Source of the DNA: Acidovorax sp. SRB_14
GTDB taxonomy: Bacteria; Pseudomonadota; Gammaproteobacteria; Burkholderiales; Burkholderiaceae_C
Assembly: GCF_012932145.1 (NCBI RefSeq)
Contig: NZ_MWOK01000001.1
Coordinates: 327,166 to 391,165 of the forward strand
Direction: 5' to 3'
Length of the DNA: 64,000 nucleotides
Positions 28,393 through 39,567 of the stretch are shown in pieces. Made by a program: the position numbers and the translations under genes. Every line of letters starts with the position of its first letter. The stretch's first letter is position 1. A model generated the notes under the pieces. It had not been told where the DNA came from and made no database searches. It saw only the letters and a program-made list of their open reading frames with translations.

Positions 28393-30321
28393 ATGAAATA
28401 TAGACCTGAAGTAGACGGACTCCGTGCAATAGCAGTTCTCCCTGTCATAGTTTTTCATGCTGGCTTTCAATTATTCAGCGGCGGTTTCGTTGGCGTCGAC
28501 GTATTCTTTGTAATCAGTGGATATTTGATTACTTCAATCATACTCGCCGAGAAGAAAACGGGCACGTTCAGTCTCATCAATTTTTACGAACGCAGAGCCA
28601 GGCGGATATTGCCGGCACTCTTCACAGTCCTTGTCGTTTGCTTACCTTTTACGTGGGCATGGCTGCTGCCAGAAGACATGATTAGTTTCTCACAAAGCTT
28701 GATGGCCGTTTCTGCTTATATTTCAAATATTTTATTTTGGCGTACCAGCGGCTATTTCGAGACCGCAGCCGAATTGAAGCCTCTACTTCATACGTGGAGT
28801 TTGGCAATTGAGGAACAATACTATTTTTTATTTCCAATTTTCTTCGTGGCAATTTGGAAATTAGGCAAAAATTGGGTTTTTGCCATACTTGCAAGTCTTG
28901 CCTCTCTAAGTCTGGCGCTCGCACAATGGGGATCAATTTTCAATCCCTCCGCTGCATTTTATCTTTTACCGACACGCGGATGGGAGCTGCTAATTGGTGC
29001 CCTCTTGGCAATCTACTCAACAGAAAAAAATCGCTTTCATCCAAACAGAATACTCAGTGAATTCGGCAGTCTGCTCGGCATCCTGCTGCTTATATACGCA
29101 ATATTTAAATTCAACAACGAAACCCCATTTCCCAGCTTTTACACACTAGTCCCAACCATTGGAACCGCCCTTATTATTTTTTGCGCCACAGAGCAAACGA
29201 CAATCGGAAAAATACTAAGCCACAAACTACTGGTCGGAGTCGGGTTGATTAGCTACAGCGCCTATCTATGGCATCAGCCGTTGTTCGCCTTTGCACGCCA
29301 CAGAAGCCTAACCGAACCCAGCAAACTACTTTTTACTGTATTGGCGATGCTTACCTTAGGGCTGGCCTACTTCACTTGGAAATATATTGAAATACCTCTC
29401 AGGAACAAACACAATTTCAGCCGCAGAAAAATATTTCTATACAGCGCTTTAGGCAGCTCCTTATTTCTTTCTTTTGGATTAATAGGGAATTTTAACGAAG
29501 GATATCCAAATCGCCTTCCTAAATCTCTTGCGCTTACGGAAATAGAACTACCCAGAATTGACAACGGCTGGTGCTTCTACAGCATTGACAACCTAGGCTA
29601 TTTAAAAGTCGGCGCTGACGGCGTAAATTGCTGGCTCGGAAAAAAGTCGTCAAACGTAAAAGGCATTTTATTCGGAGATTCTTTTGCTGGACAATACGAA
29701 CCCTTCTGGGACAAAACCGCCAACGAACTGAATGCAAGCATCAATGCCATCACAACAAACTGGTGTTTTCCGAGCATGAATGAGGAATTCACTGGAAAAA
29801 CCAGCAGTCGGGCACTGAAGCAGTGTTTTTATAACAGAAAATATTTGATTGAGAATATTTCAAATTACGATTTTGCCGTTTTAGGCGGAAGCTGGGGCAG
29901 CGTTTTAGAACAAAAAAAAATGGATGGGGTTCTGCAATTAATAGACAAGCTCGCACCGAAGGTACGAATTGTTATCTTGATGGCGAGCCCAAAGCATTTT
30001 GAAAACGACATCATGAAATACTATAAAAAAAGCATGTGGTTTGATGGCAAATTTGACATCCCAAAAGCCACAAACCAAAGAGACAAAAATACGCTCAAGG
30101 CGAACGAAATTTTAGAGGGGTTTTCAAAAAATTACACCAATGTTTTATTTATAGACAGAGATTCAATTTTTAATTCCGACGGAAAACCTTCCGATTTAAC
30201 CAATGAAAATTTACCTTTCAGCTTAGAAGGAGCACATATAAGCATTTATGGATCAAAAGCCGCCGCAGCAAACTTTTTACTGTCAAAAAAATACTCTTAT
30301 ATCAAGAAAGCATTACATTGA
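28393..30321 (+). CDS. OafA-type membrane acyltransferase with C-terminal SGNH domain
   Basis: 642-aa protein. Residues 1-360 form the multi-helix acyltransferase-3 domain: YRPEVDGLRAIAVLPVIVFH at the start, VDVFFVISGYLIT, RRARRILPALF and HTWSLAIEEQYYFLFP. Residues about 420-640 are a periplasmic SGNH-hydrolase-like domain with a GDSFAGQ nucleophile motif near 428 and a terminal GAHISIYG His block near 613; the usual Asp two residues before that His is not obvious. Such proteins O-acetylate LPS or other surface glycans. Base composition is strikingly A+T-rich compared with all neighbours, a sign of transfer. An IS remnant follows directly. Confidence 0.88.
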   Translation: MKYRPEVDGLRAIAVLPVIVFHAGFQLFSGGFVGVDVFFVISGYLITSIILAEKKTGTFSLINFYERRARRILPALFTVLVVCLPFTWAWLLPEDMISFSQSLMAVSAYISNILFWRTSGYFETAAELKPLLHTWSLAIEEQYYFLFPIFFVAIWKLGKNWVFAILASLASLSLALAQWGSIFNPSAAFYLLPTRGWELLIGALLAIYSTEKNRFHPNRILSEFGSLLGILLLIYAIFKFNNETPFPSFYTLVPTIGTALIIFCATEQTTIGKILSHKLLVGVGLISYSAYLWHQPLFAFARHRSLTEPSKLLFTVLAMLTLGLAYFTWKYIEIPLRNKHNFSRRKIFLYSALGSSLFLSFGLIGNFNEGYPNRLPKSLALTEIELPRIDNGWCFYSIDNLGYLKVGADGVNCWLGKKSSNVKGILFGDSFAGQYEPFWDKTANELNASINAITTNWCFPSMNEEFTGKTSSRALKQCFYNRKYLIENISNYDFAVLGGSWGSVLEQKKMDGVLQLIDKLAPKVRIVILMASPKHFENDIMKYYKKSMWFDGKFDIPKATNQRDKNTLKANEILEGFSKNYTNVLFIDRDSIFNSDGKPSDLTNENLPFSLEGAHISIYGSKAAAANFLLSKKYSYIKKALH

Positions 30322-30339
30322 TAAACCCTGACCCAGGGG

Positions 30340-30903
30340 CGCTCTGCACGATTCCCCGGTTTGGTGAGCCTTACGCTCCCTGCACACGCACCTGTCCCGC
30401 AGCCAGTAATTTTTTGCCTGGCCATCCACAGGTTGGACAGCGCAAACAGCGTGACGATCTGCGCCGTGTTCTTCTTCAGCCCCGGTAGCGCACTTTCACG
30501 TACTCGAAGTACTGCTGGAGCACCCGAAATGGGTGTTCCACCTTGACTCGAATGCCAGCTCTGGTGCGCTCCAGTTGATCGATCAGTGCGTCCACGGGTG
30601 TGTCCTTGCCAGCGCACGGCGCAGACCCCGTGGCCAGGATTTGCTCAGCCAGCTTATGGCGCTCCAGCAGATGCCGAAAGCGCAGGATGCTTGACTCGCT
30701 GGGGATGTATTCGCCCCAGTGGAACAGCCCCGCGAAGTCGCGGAATGCGGACACGTCGTGCAGGGCCTCTTCCATTGCGGTATCGCTGACCTTGAACCAC
30801 CGCTGCATGAAATGGATGCGCAGTCTGATTTCCGAGCTCGCTTGCGACAGTCGAGCCATGAGGCGCCGCTCTGGCCCCACAGAACAGGGAGCAATTTCCC
30901 AAC
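30340..30903 (-). pseudogene. Decayed IS5-family transposase remnant
   Basis: The longest piece (30476-30880, 134 codons) keeps an IS5-type N-terminal region (FMQRWFKVSDTAMEEALHD, ESSILRFRHLLERHKLAEQ) fused directly to the C-terminal VEHPFRVLQQYFEYVKVRYRG block that carries the catalytic Glu. The middle with both catalytic Asp residues is deleted. One base is missing in GGGGCTGAAG near 30478; in the next frame the protein continues as LKKNTAQIVTLFALSNLW. The first 40 or so residues are also missing. I could not find convincing terminal inverted repeats, so the outer limits are approximate. It separates two acyltransferase genes. Confidence 0.8.
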
Positions 30904-30924
30904 GCTAGGGGTGGCTCGCAGCGG

Positions 30925-32088
30925 TCAGAGCAGTGCATCTGCCGTGGTGCGGCACCCTGCCTTGGTTGGCCTTCCTTTTCCCGCCCTGCCGCAGGCATGC
31001 GCGGGCACGGGGGCGCCGCGCGCGTTGCCGTGTTGCGCTCCATCGCGGTAACGCATCGCCCAACGCTCCAGGGTATGGAACGACAGCGCGGCCAGCGCCG
31101 TGGAAATCAGCAGCCCCAGCACCACCACCACGGGCCAGGCATGGTCCGCGCGCAGGTAGCGCACGACAGGATAGTGCCAGAGATAGATGCCATACGACAG
31201 CGTGCCCAGCTTGACCAGGGCCGGCGCGCTCAGCATGTCGTACACCAGGCCGGAGCGCTGCTGCACGGCCGCCAGCAAGACGACGGCAGCCATCTCGACC
31301 ACCGTGATGCCCCACACCATGGCGCTCTGGTTGTCCCAGTCCAGCGCCATCAGCAGCGGAATGGCCAGCGGCAGCCACATGGCGTAGTGCATGCGCGCGC
31401 GCAGCTGCTGGAGAAAGCCCGGCTTTTCGATCGCCAGCGCCGCGAGCAGGCTGCCCATGAGCAAGCCCGAAACGCGGGTGTCAAAGCGGAAGAAAATTTC
31501 GTAGAACTGCTGGCCCTGCACCACCCAGAACACGCGCCACAGCCAGGCCAGCAGGCACAGCAAGGCGATCGGGCGCCACACAGCCCCGGGCTGGGCCGAG
31601 CGCAACAGCAGCACCAGCAGCGGGGGCCAGACCAGGTAGAAATGCTCTTCCACCGACAGCGACCATATGTGCAGCAAGGTGCCGGGGCTGTCAAAAAAGG
31701 CGATCCCGTAGTCGGCCAGGTACAGGAGCGACACCAGGGCGTCCTGGTGGATGTCGTCCAGCTCCGGCCACAACAGCGGCGCCACCACGCAGTAGGTGGC
31801 CAGAAACAGGGCCAGCGCCGGCATCAGGCGAAAGAAGCGGCGCCGGTAAAAACGCCAGTACTGGATCCGCCCCTGAGACCGGTATTCGAGCAGCAGCAGC
31901 GAAGTGATCAGAAATCCGCTGAGCACGAAAAACAGGTCGACCCCCAAAAATGCCCCCTCGAACAAGGGCACATGCGCGTGCGACAGCAGCACCAGCACGA
32001 TCGCCACACCGCGCAGCCCGTCGAGGGCGGGGTTGTAACCGAGCTTGAACTCTTTCAATACCAAATCTGCAAACCTTTCCGGGTCCAT
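30925..32088 (-). CDS. Acyltransferase-3 family membrane protein
   Basis: 387-aa integral membrane acyltransferase, about ten helices. Family motifs: YNPALDGLRGVAIVLVLLSH near residue 15, FFVLSGFLIT, YRRRFFRLMPALALF and WSLSVEEHFYLVWPPLL. It lacks an SGNH domain. The last 40 residues after the final helix are Gly/Arg-rich and continue to the edge of the IS remnant, so the original 3' end may have been altered by insertion or deletion there. The ATG at 32088 is chosen because it precedes the domain by ten residues; the upstream open frame is not gene-like. Composition is GC-rich, unlike the first acyltransferase. Confidence 0.85.
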   Translation of the reverse strand: MDPERFADLVLKEFKLGYNPALDGLRGVAIVLVLLSHAHVPLFEGAFLGVDLFFVLSGFLITSLLLLEYRSQGRIQYWRFYRRRFFRLMPALALFLATYCVVAPLLWPELDDIHQDALVSLLYLADYGIAFFDSPGTLLHIWSLSVEEHFYLVWPPLLVLLLRSAQPGAVWRPIALLCLLAWLWRVFWVVQGQQFYEIFFRFDTRVSGLLMGSLLAALAIEKPGFLQQLRARMHYAMWLPLAIPLLMALDWDNQSAMVWGITVVEMAAVVLLAAVQQRSGLVYDMLSAPALVKLGTLSYGIYLWHYPVVRYLRADHAWPVVVVLGLLISTALAALSFHTLERWAMRYRDGAQHGNARGAPVPAHACGRAGKGRPTKAGCRTTADALL

Positions 32089-32476
32089 TGCGTGTATGGC
32101 AGACCCGCCAGAACCAGGGTTTACACCCATGGTCGCGGTGCATTCTAGGGTCGTGGCACGCGGCAGCGTTCCAGGCCACGCCTGAGAATCCGCCAATGCG
32201 CCTGCGAACGCTGCCGCGCTGGCGCGCGCCATTGCATGGCGTAAGCAAGCGTACGATCTCCTGTGGTGCGCCAGGCAGGGCCAAGCGTGCGCCACGCAGG
32301 CTGTGCATGCGGGCACGCGCCGCAGGGTGTATCGGATGCAAGGAACTGCGACGCCGCCATGCAGCGGCGGTTTTTTCGCCGAGACATGGCTCTGGCCCCA
32401 GCCTTGGCCGACCCAGGCAATTCGCCATGGCGTGGCCAATATGGTGTGATGTGCAATTCAAAGATCAGAGACCCGC
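32089..32476. other. 388-base divergent intergenic region with a long inverted repeat
   Basis: Separates the divergent acyltransferase and VanZ-like genes and must hold their promoters. It contains a perfect 12-base inverted repeat, GCGGCAGCGTTC at 32160-32171 and GAACGCTGCCGC at 32206-32217, 34 bases apart. No credible coding sequence or RNA gene is seen. Confidence 0.5.
32160..32217. repeat. Perfect 12-bp inverted repeat with 34-base spacer
   Basis: Arms GCGGCAGCGTTC and GAACGCTGCCGC are exact reverse complements. No T-run follows either side. It may be an operator pair, an attenuator stem, or a leftover of a mobile element end. Confidence 0.5.
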
Positions 32477-33664
32477 ATGAAAAGCATGGACGTTCGCTCT
32501 CGCAGCTTCGCGGTCGCGGTGGGCCTGGTGTGGCTGCTCATCGTGTATGGCTCGCTATACCCCTTCCAGTGGGACTTCGCCGCGCCGCAGGCCTTCATCT
32601 GGAGCGGCCGCATTGGCTTGGTGGACCTGATCGAAAACATCCTTTTGTTTTTGCCGCTGGGGGGGCTGCTGGGCTGGGCCGCCCAAGGGCGTCTCCGCCG
32701 CTGGTGGTTTTTCGCCGGCTGGTTCGGGGTGGCGCTGGTGGTGGCAAGCACGCTGCAATGGCTGCAGAAGTACCTGCCGCGCACCCCGGCCTTGTCGGAC
32801 GTTCTCTTCAATATGGTGGGCTATGTCCTGGGCTGGGGCGCAGGCTGCGTTGCGCGCTGGCGCGTGGGGCACCTGCTGGTCCGGCACCAGGGTTGGGCCG
32901 GTGCAGACCGGTTCGCGCTGGTGCTGATCGCGCTGTGGTGGCTGGCCGAGCTGTATCCGCTCATCCCGACGTTCGATGTCTCTTCGGTGGCGCAGAACGT
33001 CAAGTCGCTGTGGCAACTGGACCTGTGGCAGCCGCGGCGCATGCTGCTGCACGCCGGCATGGCGGTGATCGGTGCGTCGGCCGTCGCGCACCTGGCGCGC
33101 ACCGCCCAGCTCGCGCACCGCGCGCGCGCCGTGGCCGGGGTCGCCGCAGCGGCGGTGCTGGCAGGCAAGTTCGTGGTCGTGGACCAGTCACCGGGCATGG
33201 CGGTGGTGCTGGGGATTGCCGGCGGCTGGCTTTTGTGGCGCTGGATGGATCCGTGGCCTCCCGGGCCGCGGTGGGCCGCGACCGCCTGGGTGGCCTTGGC
33301 CACCTACCTGCTCGACGCGATCTGGCCCTGGGCGTGGCGCACGCCGCCGGCCGACATGGCCTGGATGCCGTTTGCGTCGTCGCTGTCGACCTGGGTGCAG
33401 TCAGCGATCTCGGCGCGCGCGTTTGAATGCCTGTGCTTTGGCGGGATCCTCTGGAGCACGGTCCGCAACGGCGCCTTGCTCGGGGGCATGACCGTCTGCA
33501 CGGCGGTGCTCGCCTTCGCATGCGAATGGACGCAGCGCTATTTGCCGACACGGACCGCTGAAATCACTTCGGTCGTGCTGGCGATCGGCATGGGCTGGCT
33601 GCTGTCCGCCTGCACCGCGGCGCGCCCAATCCACGCCCAGCGGCTGCGCGAGCGCAGTGCCTAA
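32477..33664 (+). CDS. VanZ-like membrane protein with two related halves
   Basis: 395-aa integral membrane protein. The N-terminal third is VanZ-like (YGSLYPFQWDF, ENILLFLPLGGLLG, LQWLQKYLPRTPALSDVLFN). The C-terminal end repeats the pattern (FACEWTQRYLPTRTAEITSV), suggesting duplication. VanZ proteins are linked to teicoplanin tolerance in Gram-positives but in Gram-negatives are of unknown function, often near polysaccharide genes. The ATG at 32477 is used; another lies three codons later. The 3' end overlaps the convergent acyl-CoA dehydrogenase by four bases. Confidence 0.82.
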   Translation: MKSMDVRSRSFAVAVGLVWLLIVYGSLYPFQWDFAAPQAFIWSGRIGLVDLIENILLFLPLGGLLGWAAQGRLRRWWFFAGWFGVALVVASTLQWLQKYLPRTPALSDVLFNMVGYVLGWGAGCVARWRVGHLLVRHQGWAGADRFALVLIALWWLAELYPLIPTFDVSSVAQNVKSLWQLDLWQPRRMLLHAGMAVIGASAVAHLARTAQLAHRARAVAGVAAAAVLAGKFVVVDQSPGMAVVLGIAGGWLLWRWMDPWPPGPRWAATAWVALATYLLDAIWPWAWRTPPADMAWMPFASSLSTWVQSAISARAFECLCFGGILWSTVRNGALLGGMTVCTAVLAFACEWTQRYLPTRTAEITSVVLAIGMGWLLSACTAARPIHAQRLRERSA

Positions 33665-35493
33665 AAGGCCGCTTCGCTGAGCGCGGCGCAGGTCATGTCG
33701 CGGCGGTTCACCACGTCCAGCCAGGCCGTGATCTTGGGCAACTCGTAATGGTAAAAATAGCGTGCAGCGCCCACCCTGCCTTCGCTTGAAGCTATTGAAA
33801 GCGTAGCATTCGCGCGCAGCGTGGCCAGCGCCACGTCGAGCCAGATCCAGGCCAGCACTGTGTGGCCGAAGGCCTGCATGTAGGGCACGGCATTGGCCAG
33901 GGCCTCGGCGGGGTTGCCGGTGGCCCAGGCGGCCTGCGTGGCGGCGCCCACCTGCTGCAAGGCGCCGCCGAGCTGCGCCGCGTACGCTGCCAGCTCGGGC
34001 ACGGCGGCGGCCTGCGCCATCGTGGCCTGCATGCGCGCGGCCAGCATTTGCAGGCCCCGGCCGCCCTCCATCAGCACCTTGCGGCCCAGCAGGTCGGCGG
34101 CCTGGATGCCGTGCGTGCCCTCGTGGATCATGTTCAGGCGGTTGTCGCGCCAATACTGCTCAACCGGAAAGTCGCGCGTGTAGCCATAGCCGCCGTGGAC
34201 CTGGATGGCCAGCGAATTGGCCTCCAGGCAGAACTCGCTGGGCCAGCTTTTGGCAATCGGCGTGAGCACTTCGAGCAGCAGGCGCGCTTCGTCGGCGGCC
34301 TCGGGCTCGCCGGTGTGCTGCTCGTCCACCAGGCGCGCGCAGTACAGGTTGAGCGCCAGCGCTCCCTCGCCATAGCTCTTCTGCGCCAGCAGCATGCGGC
34401 GCACATCGGCGTGTTCGATGATGCGCACCTGCGGCTGCGCGGCGTCCTTGCCGCCGGCGCCCATGGGGCGGCCCTGCGGGCGGTTCTTGGCGTAGTCGAG
34501 GCTGGCGTAGTAGCCCGCCAGGCCCAGCATGGTGGCCGCCATGCCGATGCCGATGCGCGCCTCGTTCATCATGTGGAACATGCAGGCGAGGCCCCTGCCG
34601 GCCTCGCCCACCAAATAGCCCACGGCCCCCGCCCTGCCCTGCACCGGGTACTTGCCTTCGCCGAAGTTGAGCAGCGTGTTGGTGGTGCCGCGCCAGCCCA
34701 GCTTGTGGTTGAGGCCCGCCAGCGCCACGTCGTTGCGCACGCCGGTCAGGTGGCCCTCGGCATCGACCAGCTTCTTGGGCACGATGAACAGCGAGATGCC
34801 GCGCGTGCCCGGCACCAGCTTGCCGTCGGGCCCCGGAATCTTGGCCAGCACAAGGTGGACGATGTTCTCGGACAGCTCGTGCTCGCCCGACGAAATCCAC
34901 ATCTTGTGGCCCGTGATGCGGTAGCGCGGGCCCAAGGGATCGGCTTTAAAGCCTTCCCCATCGGGCACAGCGCGCGTGGCCACGTCGCTCAAGCTCGAGC
35001 CCGCCTGCGGCTCGGAGAGGCACATGGTGCCCGAGAAGCGCCCCGAGAACTCGTTGAGCGCGAACACCTTCTTCTGCAGCGGCGTGCCATGCACCATGAG
35101 CAGGTTGGCGTTGCCCACGCTCAGCAGGCTGGAGCTGATGCTGATCGAGGCCAGCGCGAAGAAGGCATTGGCCGCCGCCTCGACGGTGTAGGGCAGCTGC
35201 ATCCCGCCGATGCCGTAGTCCTGCGCGGCGCTGAGCATGCCCGAGGCAGCGTAGGCGTCGTAGGCGTCTTGCGTCGCCTGCGGCAGCATGACGCGCTCGC
35301 CGTCGAACTGCGGCTCCTGCGTGTCCACCGTGCGGTTGAAGGGCGCGTACTTCTCGCGCGCGATGCGCTCGCAGGTGTCGAGCACGGCATCGAAAGTCTC
35401 GCGCGAATGGTCGGCAAAGCGCTCGCGCTCTTGCAGTTTCTCGGCCTGCAGCCACTGATAGAGCAGGAATTCAAGGGTGGGACGCAAGCGCAT
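33661..35493 (-). CDS. Acyl-CoA dehydrogenase
   Basis: 610-aa FAD enzyme catalysing the first beta-oxidation step. Visible: FAD/substrate segment MCLSEPQAGSSLSDVATRA, then GHKMWISSGEHELSENIVH, the helical domain, and GGYGYTRDFPVEQYWRD near residue 440. It is longer than the 380-aa short-chain enzymes and belongs to the class with an extra C-terminal domain. Residues about 561-570 derive from a repeat copy (TLSIASSEG). The repeat-containing gap and a thioesterase gene lie upstream; the locus continues with thiolase and the bifunctional enzyme. Confidence 0.9.
   Translation of the reverse strand: MRLRPTLEFLLYQWLQAEKLQERERFADHSRETFDAVLDTCERIAREKYAPFNRTVDTQEPQFDGERVMLPQATQDAYDAYAASGMLSAAQDYGIGGMQLPYTVEAAANAFFALASISISSSLLSVGNANLLMVHGTPLQKKVFALNEFSGRFSGTMCLSEPQAGSSLSDVATRAVPDGEGFKADPLGPRYRITGHKMWISSGEHELSENIVHLVLAKIPGPDGKLVPGTRGISLFIVPKKLVDAEGHLTGVRNDVALAGLNHKLGWRGTTNTLLNFGEGKYPVQGRAGAVGYLVGEAGRGLACMFHMMNEARIGIGMAATMLGLAGYYASLDYAKNRPQGRPMGAGGKDAAQPQVRIIEHADVRRMLLAQKSYGEGALALNLYCARLVDEQHTGEPEAADEARLLLEVLTPIAKSWPSEFCLEANSLAIQVHGGYGYTRDFPVEQYWRDNRLNMIHEGTHGIQAADLLGRKVLMEGGRGLQMLAARMQATMAQAAAVPELAAYAAQLGGALQQVGAATQAAWATGNPAEALANAVPYMQAFGHTVLAWIWLDVALATLRANATLSIASSEGRVGAARYFYHYELPKITAWLDVVNRRDMTCAALSEAAF
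33783..33810 (-). repeat. In-frame half copy of the dispersed repeat (inside the acyl-CoA dehydrogenase)
   Basis: On the minus strand TGCTACGCTTTCAATAGCTT then CAAGCG: TGCTA/AATAGC arms as in the half copy near 14975, plus the start of the right half. Read in frame near the C-terminus of the enzyme. Confidence 0.5.
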
Positions 35494-35510
35494 GGGGTTT
35501 CAGCAAAAAT

Positions 35511-35552
35511 TGGCCTAAACGCTTGTGCAGCAAGCGCCTTAAGCTATTAAAT
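35511..35552 (+). repeat. Dispersed bipartite palindromic repeat, intergenic copy
   Basis: TGGCCTAAACGCTTGTGCAG followed by CAAGCGCCTTAAGCTATTAA: ACGCTTG/CAAGCGC arms and the AAGCTAT tail. It lies between the thioesterase and acyl-CoA dehydrogenase genes, close to the latter's start. Confidence 0.7.
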
Positions 35553-35604
35553 GAGGAGTAACAAAGCGGGGTTGCGCCATGGCCTGGCCTGCCCGTGAAA
35601 GCTG

Positions 35605-36111
35605 TCAGCGCGCTGGGCCCGGCGACGGCGGTGTTTCGGCACTGCCGCGCGGCGGCAGCGCGGCAATCGTGCCCTGCGCCATGGCGCAGAGCGTTTCCAC
35701 GCCGTCCTGCAGCACGAACACGTCGCAGCGGCACACGGCCTGGCTGCGGCTCTGGTGCACGGCTTCGGCGCGCGCGATCAGCCGCTCGCCCACGGCGGGG
35801 CGCAGGTAGTTGATCTTGAACTCGGAGGTCACCACCGGCACCCGCAGCGCCGTGCCACCCGCGTAGGTGAGCGCGTTGTCGGCCATGTAGCTGAGCACCC
35901 CACCATGCGCGAAGCCATCCTGCTGGCGCAGTTGCGCGGTCAGGGGCAGGTGCAGTTCGCACCGCCCGGGAGCCAGGGCGTGCAGTTCGGCGCCGATCAG
36001 CACGCTGAAAGGCTGCGCCGCCAGCACTTCCCGGCCCATGGCCAGGAAGACCTCGGGCGTGACCGCGGCTTCCGGCCGGTCGTCGGCGTGGGGCGCGGCG
36101 TGCCTGCCCAT
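35605..36111 (-). CDS. PaaI-family hotdog thioesterase
   Basis: 168-aa thioesterase-like protein. The active-site loop is QDGFAHGGVLSYMADNALTY (HGG near residue 75), then TSEFKINYLRPAVGERLIA and RCDVFVLQDG. It starts at an ATG two bases after the thiolase stop, so it is translated with the beta-oxidation genes. It may release free acid or CoA from dead-end acyl-CoAs. A 25-residue His/Ala/Pro-rich lead makes an internal start possible. Confidence 0.85.
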   Translation of the reverse strand: MGRHAAPHADDRPEAAVTPEVFLAMGREVLAAQPFSVLIGAELHALAPGRCELHLPLTAQLRQQDGFAHGGVLSYMADNALTYAGGTALRVPVVTSEFKINYLRPAVGERLIARAEAVHQSRSQAVCRCDVFVLQDGVETLCAMAQGTIAALPPRGSAETPPSPGPAR

Positions 36112-36113
36112 GG

Positions 36114-37289
36114 CTACAGCACCTCGAAGATGCCGGCCGCGCCCATGCCGCCGCCGATGCACATGGTCACGCAGACCTTCTTGGCACCTCGGCGCTTGCC
36201 TTCGATGAGCGCGTGGCCCGTGAGGCGCTGGCCGCTCACGCCGTAGGGGTGGCCCAGGGCGATGGCGCCGCCGTTGACGTTCAGGCGGTCGGCCGGGATG
36301 CCCAGCTTGTCGCGGCAGTACAGCACCTGCACGGCGAAGGCTTCGTTGAGCTCCCACAGGTCGATGTCCTGCACCGTCAGGCCCAATTTTTTCAAAACCT
36401 TGGGCACGGCGAACACGGGGCCGATGCCCATCTCGTCGGGCTCGCAGCCGGCCACGGCAAAGCCGAGGAAGCGGCCCAAGGGCTTGAGACCCTTCTTGCT
36501 GGCGTAGTCTTCGCTGGTCAGCACGCAGGCGCCGGCGCCGTCGCTGAACTGGCTGGCGTTGCCGGCCGAGATCAATCCGCCCGGCAGCGCCGAGCGCAGG
36601 CCGTGAATGCCCTCGAAGGTGGTGCCTTCGCGCGTGCCTTCGTCGCGGCTGACGGTGACTTTTTTGGTCGTCAGGCCCATCACCTTGTCGGCCACGCCCA
36701 TGGTCACTTCGATGGGGGCGATTTCGGCGTCGAACAGGCCGGCGGCCTGGGCGGCGCAGGCCTTCTGCTGGCTGGCGGCGCCGTACTCGTCCATGGCGTC
36801 GCGGCCGATGCCGTAGCGCTTGGCGACCTGTTCGGCGGTCTGCAGCATGCTCCAGTAGATCTCGGGCTTGGCCTTGGCCAGCTGCAGGTCCTGCAGCATG
36901 TGGGTGTTCATTTCCTGCTGCACGCAGGAGATGCTTTCGACGCCGCCGGCGACGAACACATCGGCCTCGCCGGCAATGATGCGCTGCGCGGCCATGGCAA
37001 TGGTCTGTAAGCCGGAAGAGCAGAAGCGGTTGACGGTGGCGCCCGACACGGTGATGGGCAGGCCCGCGCGCAAGGCGATCTGGCGCGCGATGTTGGCGCC
37101 CGTGGCGCCTTCGGGCGTGGCGCAGCCCATGAGCACGTCGTCGACATCGGCCGAGTCCACGCCGGCGCGCTGCACGGCGTACTGCACGGCGTGGCCGCCG
37201 AGCGTGGCGCCGTGCGTCATGTTGAACGAGCCCTTCCAGCTCTTGGCAAGCGGCGTGCGGGCGGTGGAAACAATCACTGCGGAGGTCAT
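36114..37289 (-). CDS. Acetyl-CoA acyltransferase (thiolase)
   Basis: 391-aa thiolase II-type enzyme cleaving 3-ketoacyl-CoA in the last beta-oxidation step. Nucleophilic Cys in [13 protein letters not shown] near residue 91, His in [14 protein letters not shown] near 350, and the second Cys in [10 protein letters not shown] near 380 are all present. The ATG at 37289 follows a GGATTCC-like weak ribosome site; upstream codons are Pro/Arg-rich and not used. It lies 74 bases downstream of the bifunctional enzyme gene, the usual FadBA-like partner arrangement. Confidence 0.92.
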   Translation of the reverse strand: MTSAVIVSTARTPLAKSWKGSFNMTHGATLGGHAVQYAVQRAGVDSADVDDVLMGCATPEGATGANIARQIALRAGLPITVSGATVNRFCSSGLQTIAMAAQRIIAGEADVFVAGGVESISCVQQEMNTHMLQDLQLAKAKPEIYWSMLQTAEQVAKRYGIGRDAMDEYGAASQQKACAAQAAGLFDAEIAPIEVTMGVADKVMGLTTKKVTVSRDEGTREGTTFEGIHGLRSALPGGLISAGNASQFSDGAGACVLTSEDYASKKGLKPLGRFLGFAVAGCEPDEMGIGPVFAVPKVLKKLGLTVQDIDLWELNEAFAVQVLYCRDKLGIPADRLNVNGGAIALGHPYGVSGQRLTGHALIEGKRRGAKKVCVTMCIGGGMGAAGIFEVL

Positions 37290-37363
37290 GGGGAATCCTT
37301 TCGGGGGTGGGCGCCCCGCGGGCGCGGCCAGCGGCCTGCGCGTGCGGGGTGGGTGCACATCGG

Positions 37364-39463
<2,100 letters not shown>

Positions 39464-39567
39464 GCTGTTGTTCCTTGCGTAGTGATAAAAGAACGGTCGT
39501 GCGTTTTTGATTGTAGGGAGTTTTGTCCGCCCTGCCCTTGCCGTTTTGTCCCACCCGGGACAACTGC

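Noticed and set aside
30925-32439. Longer version of the second acyltransferase starting near 32439
   Set aside because: The extra 117 codons are Cys/His/Arg-rich, contain no helix expected for the family and overlap the divergent promoter region.
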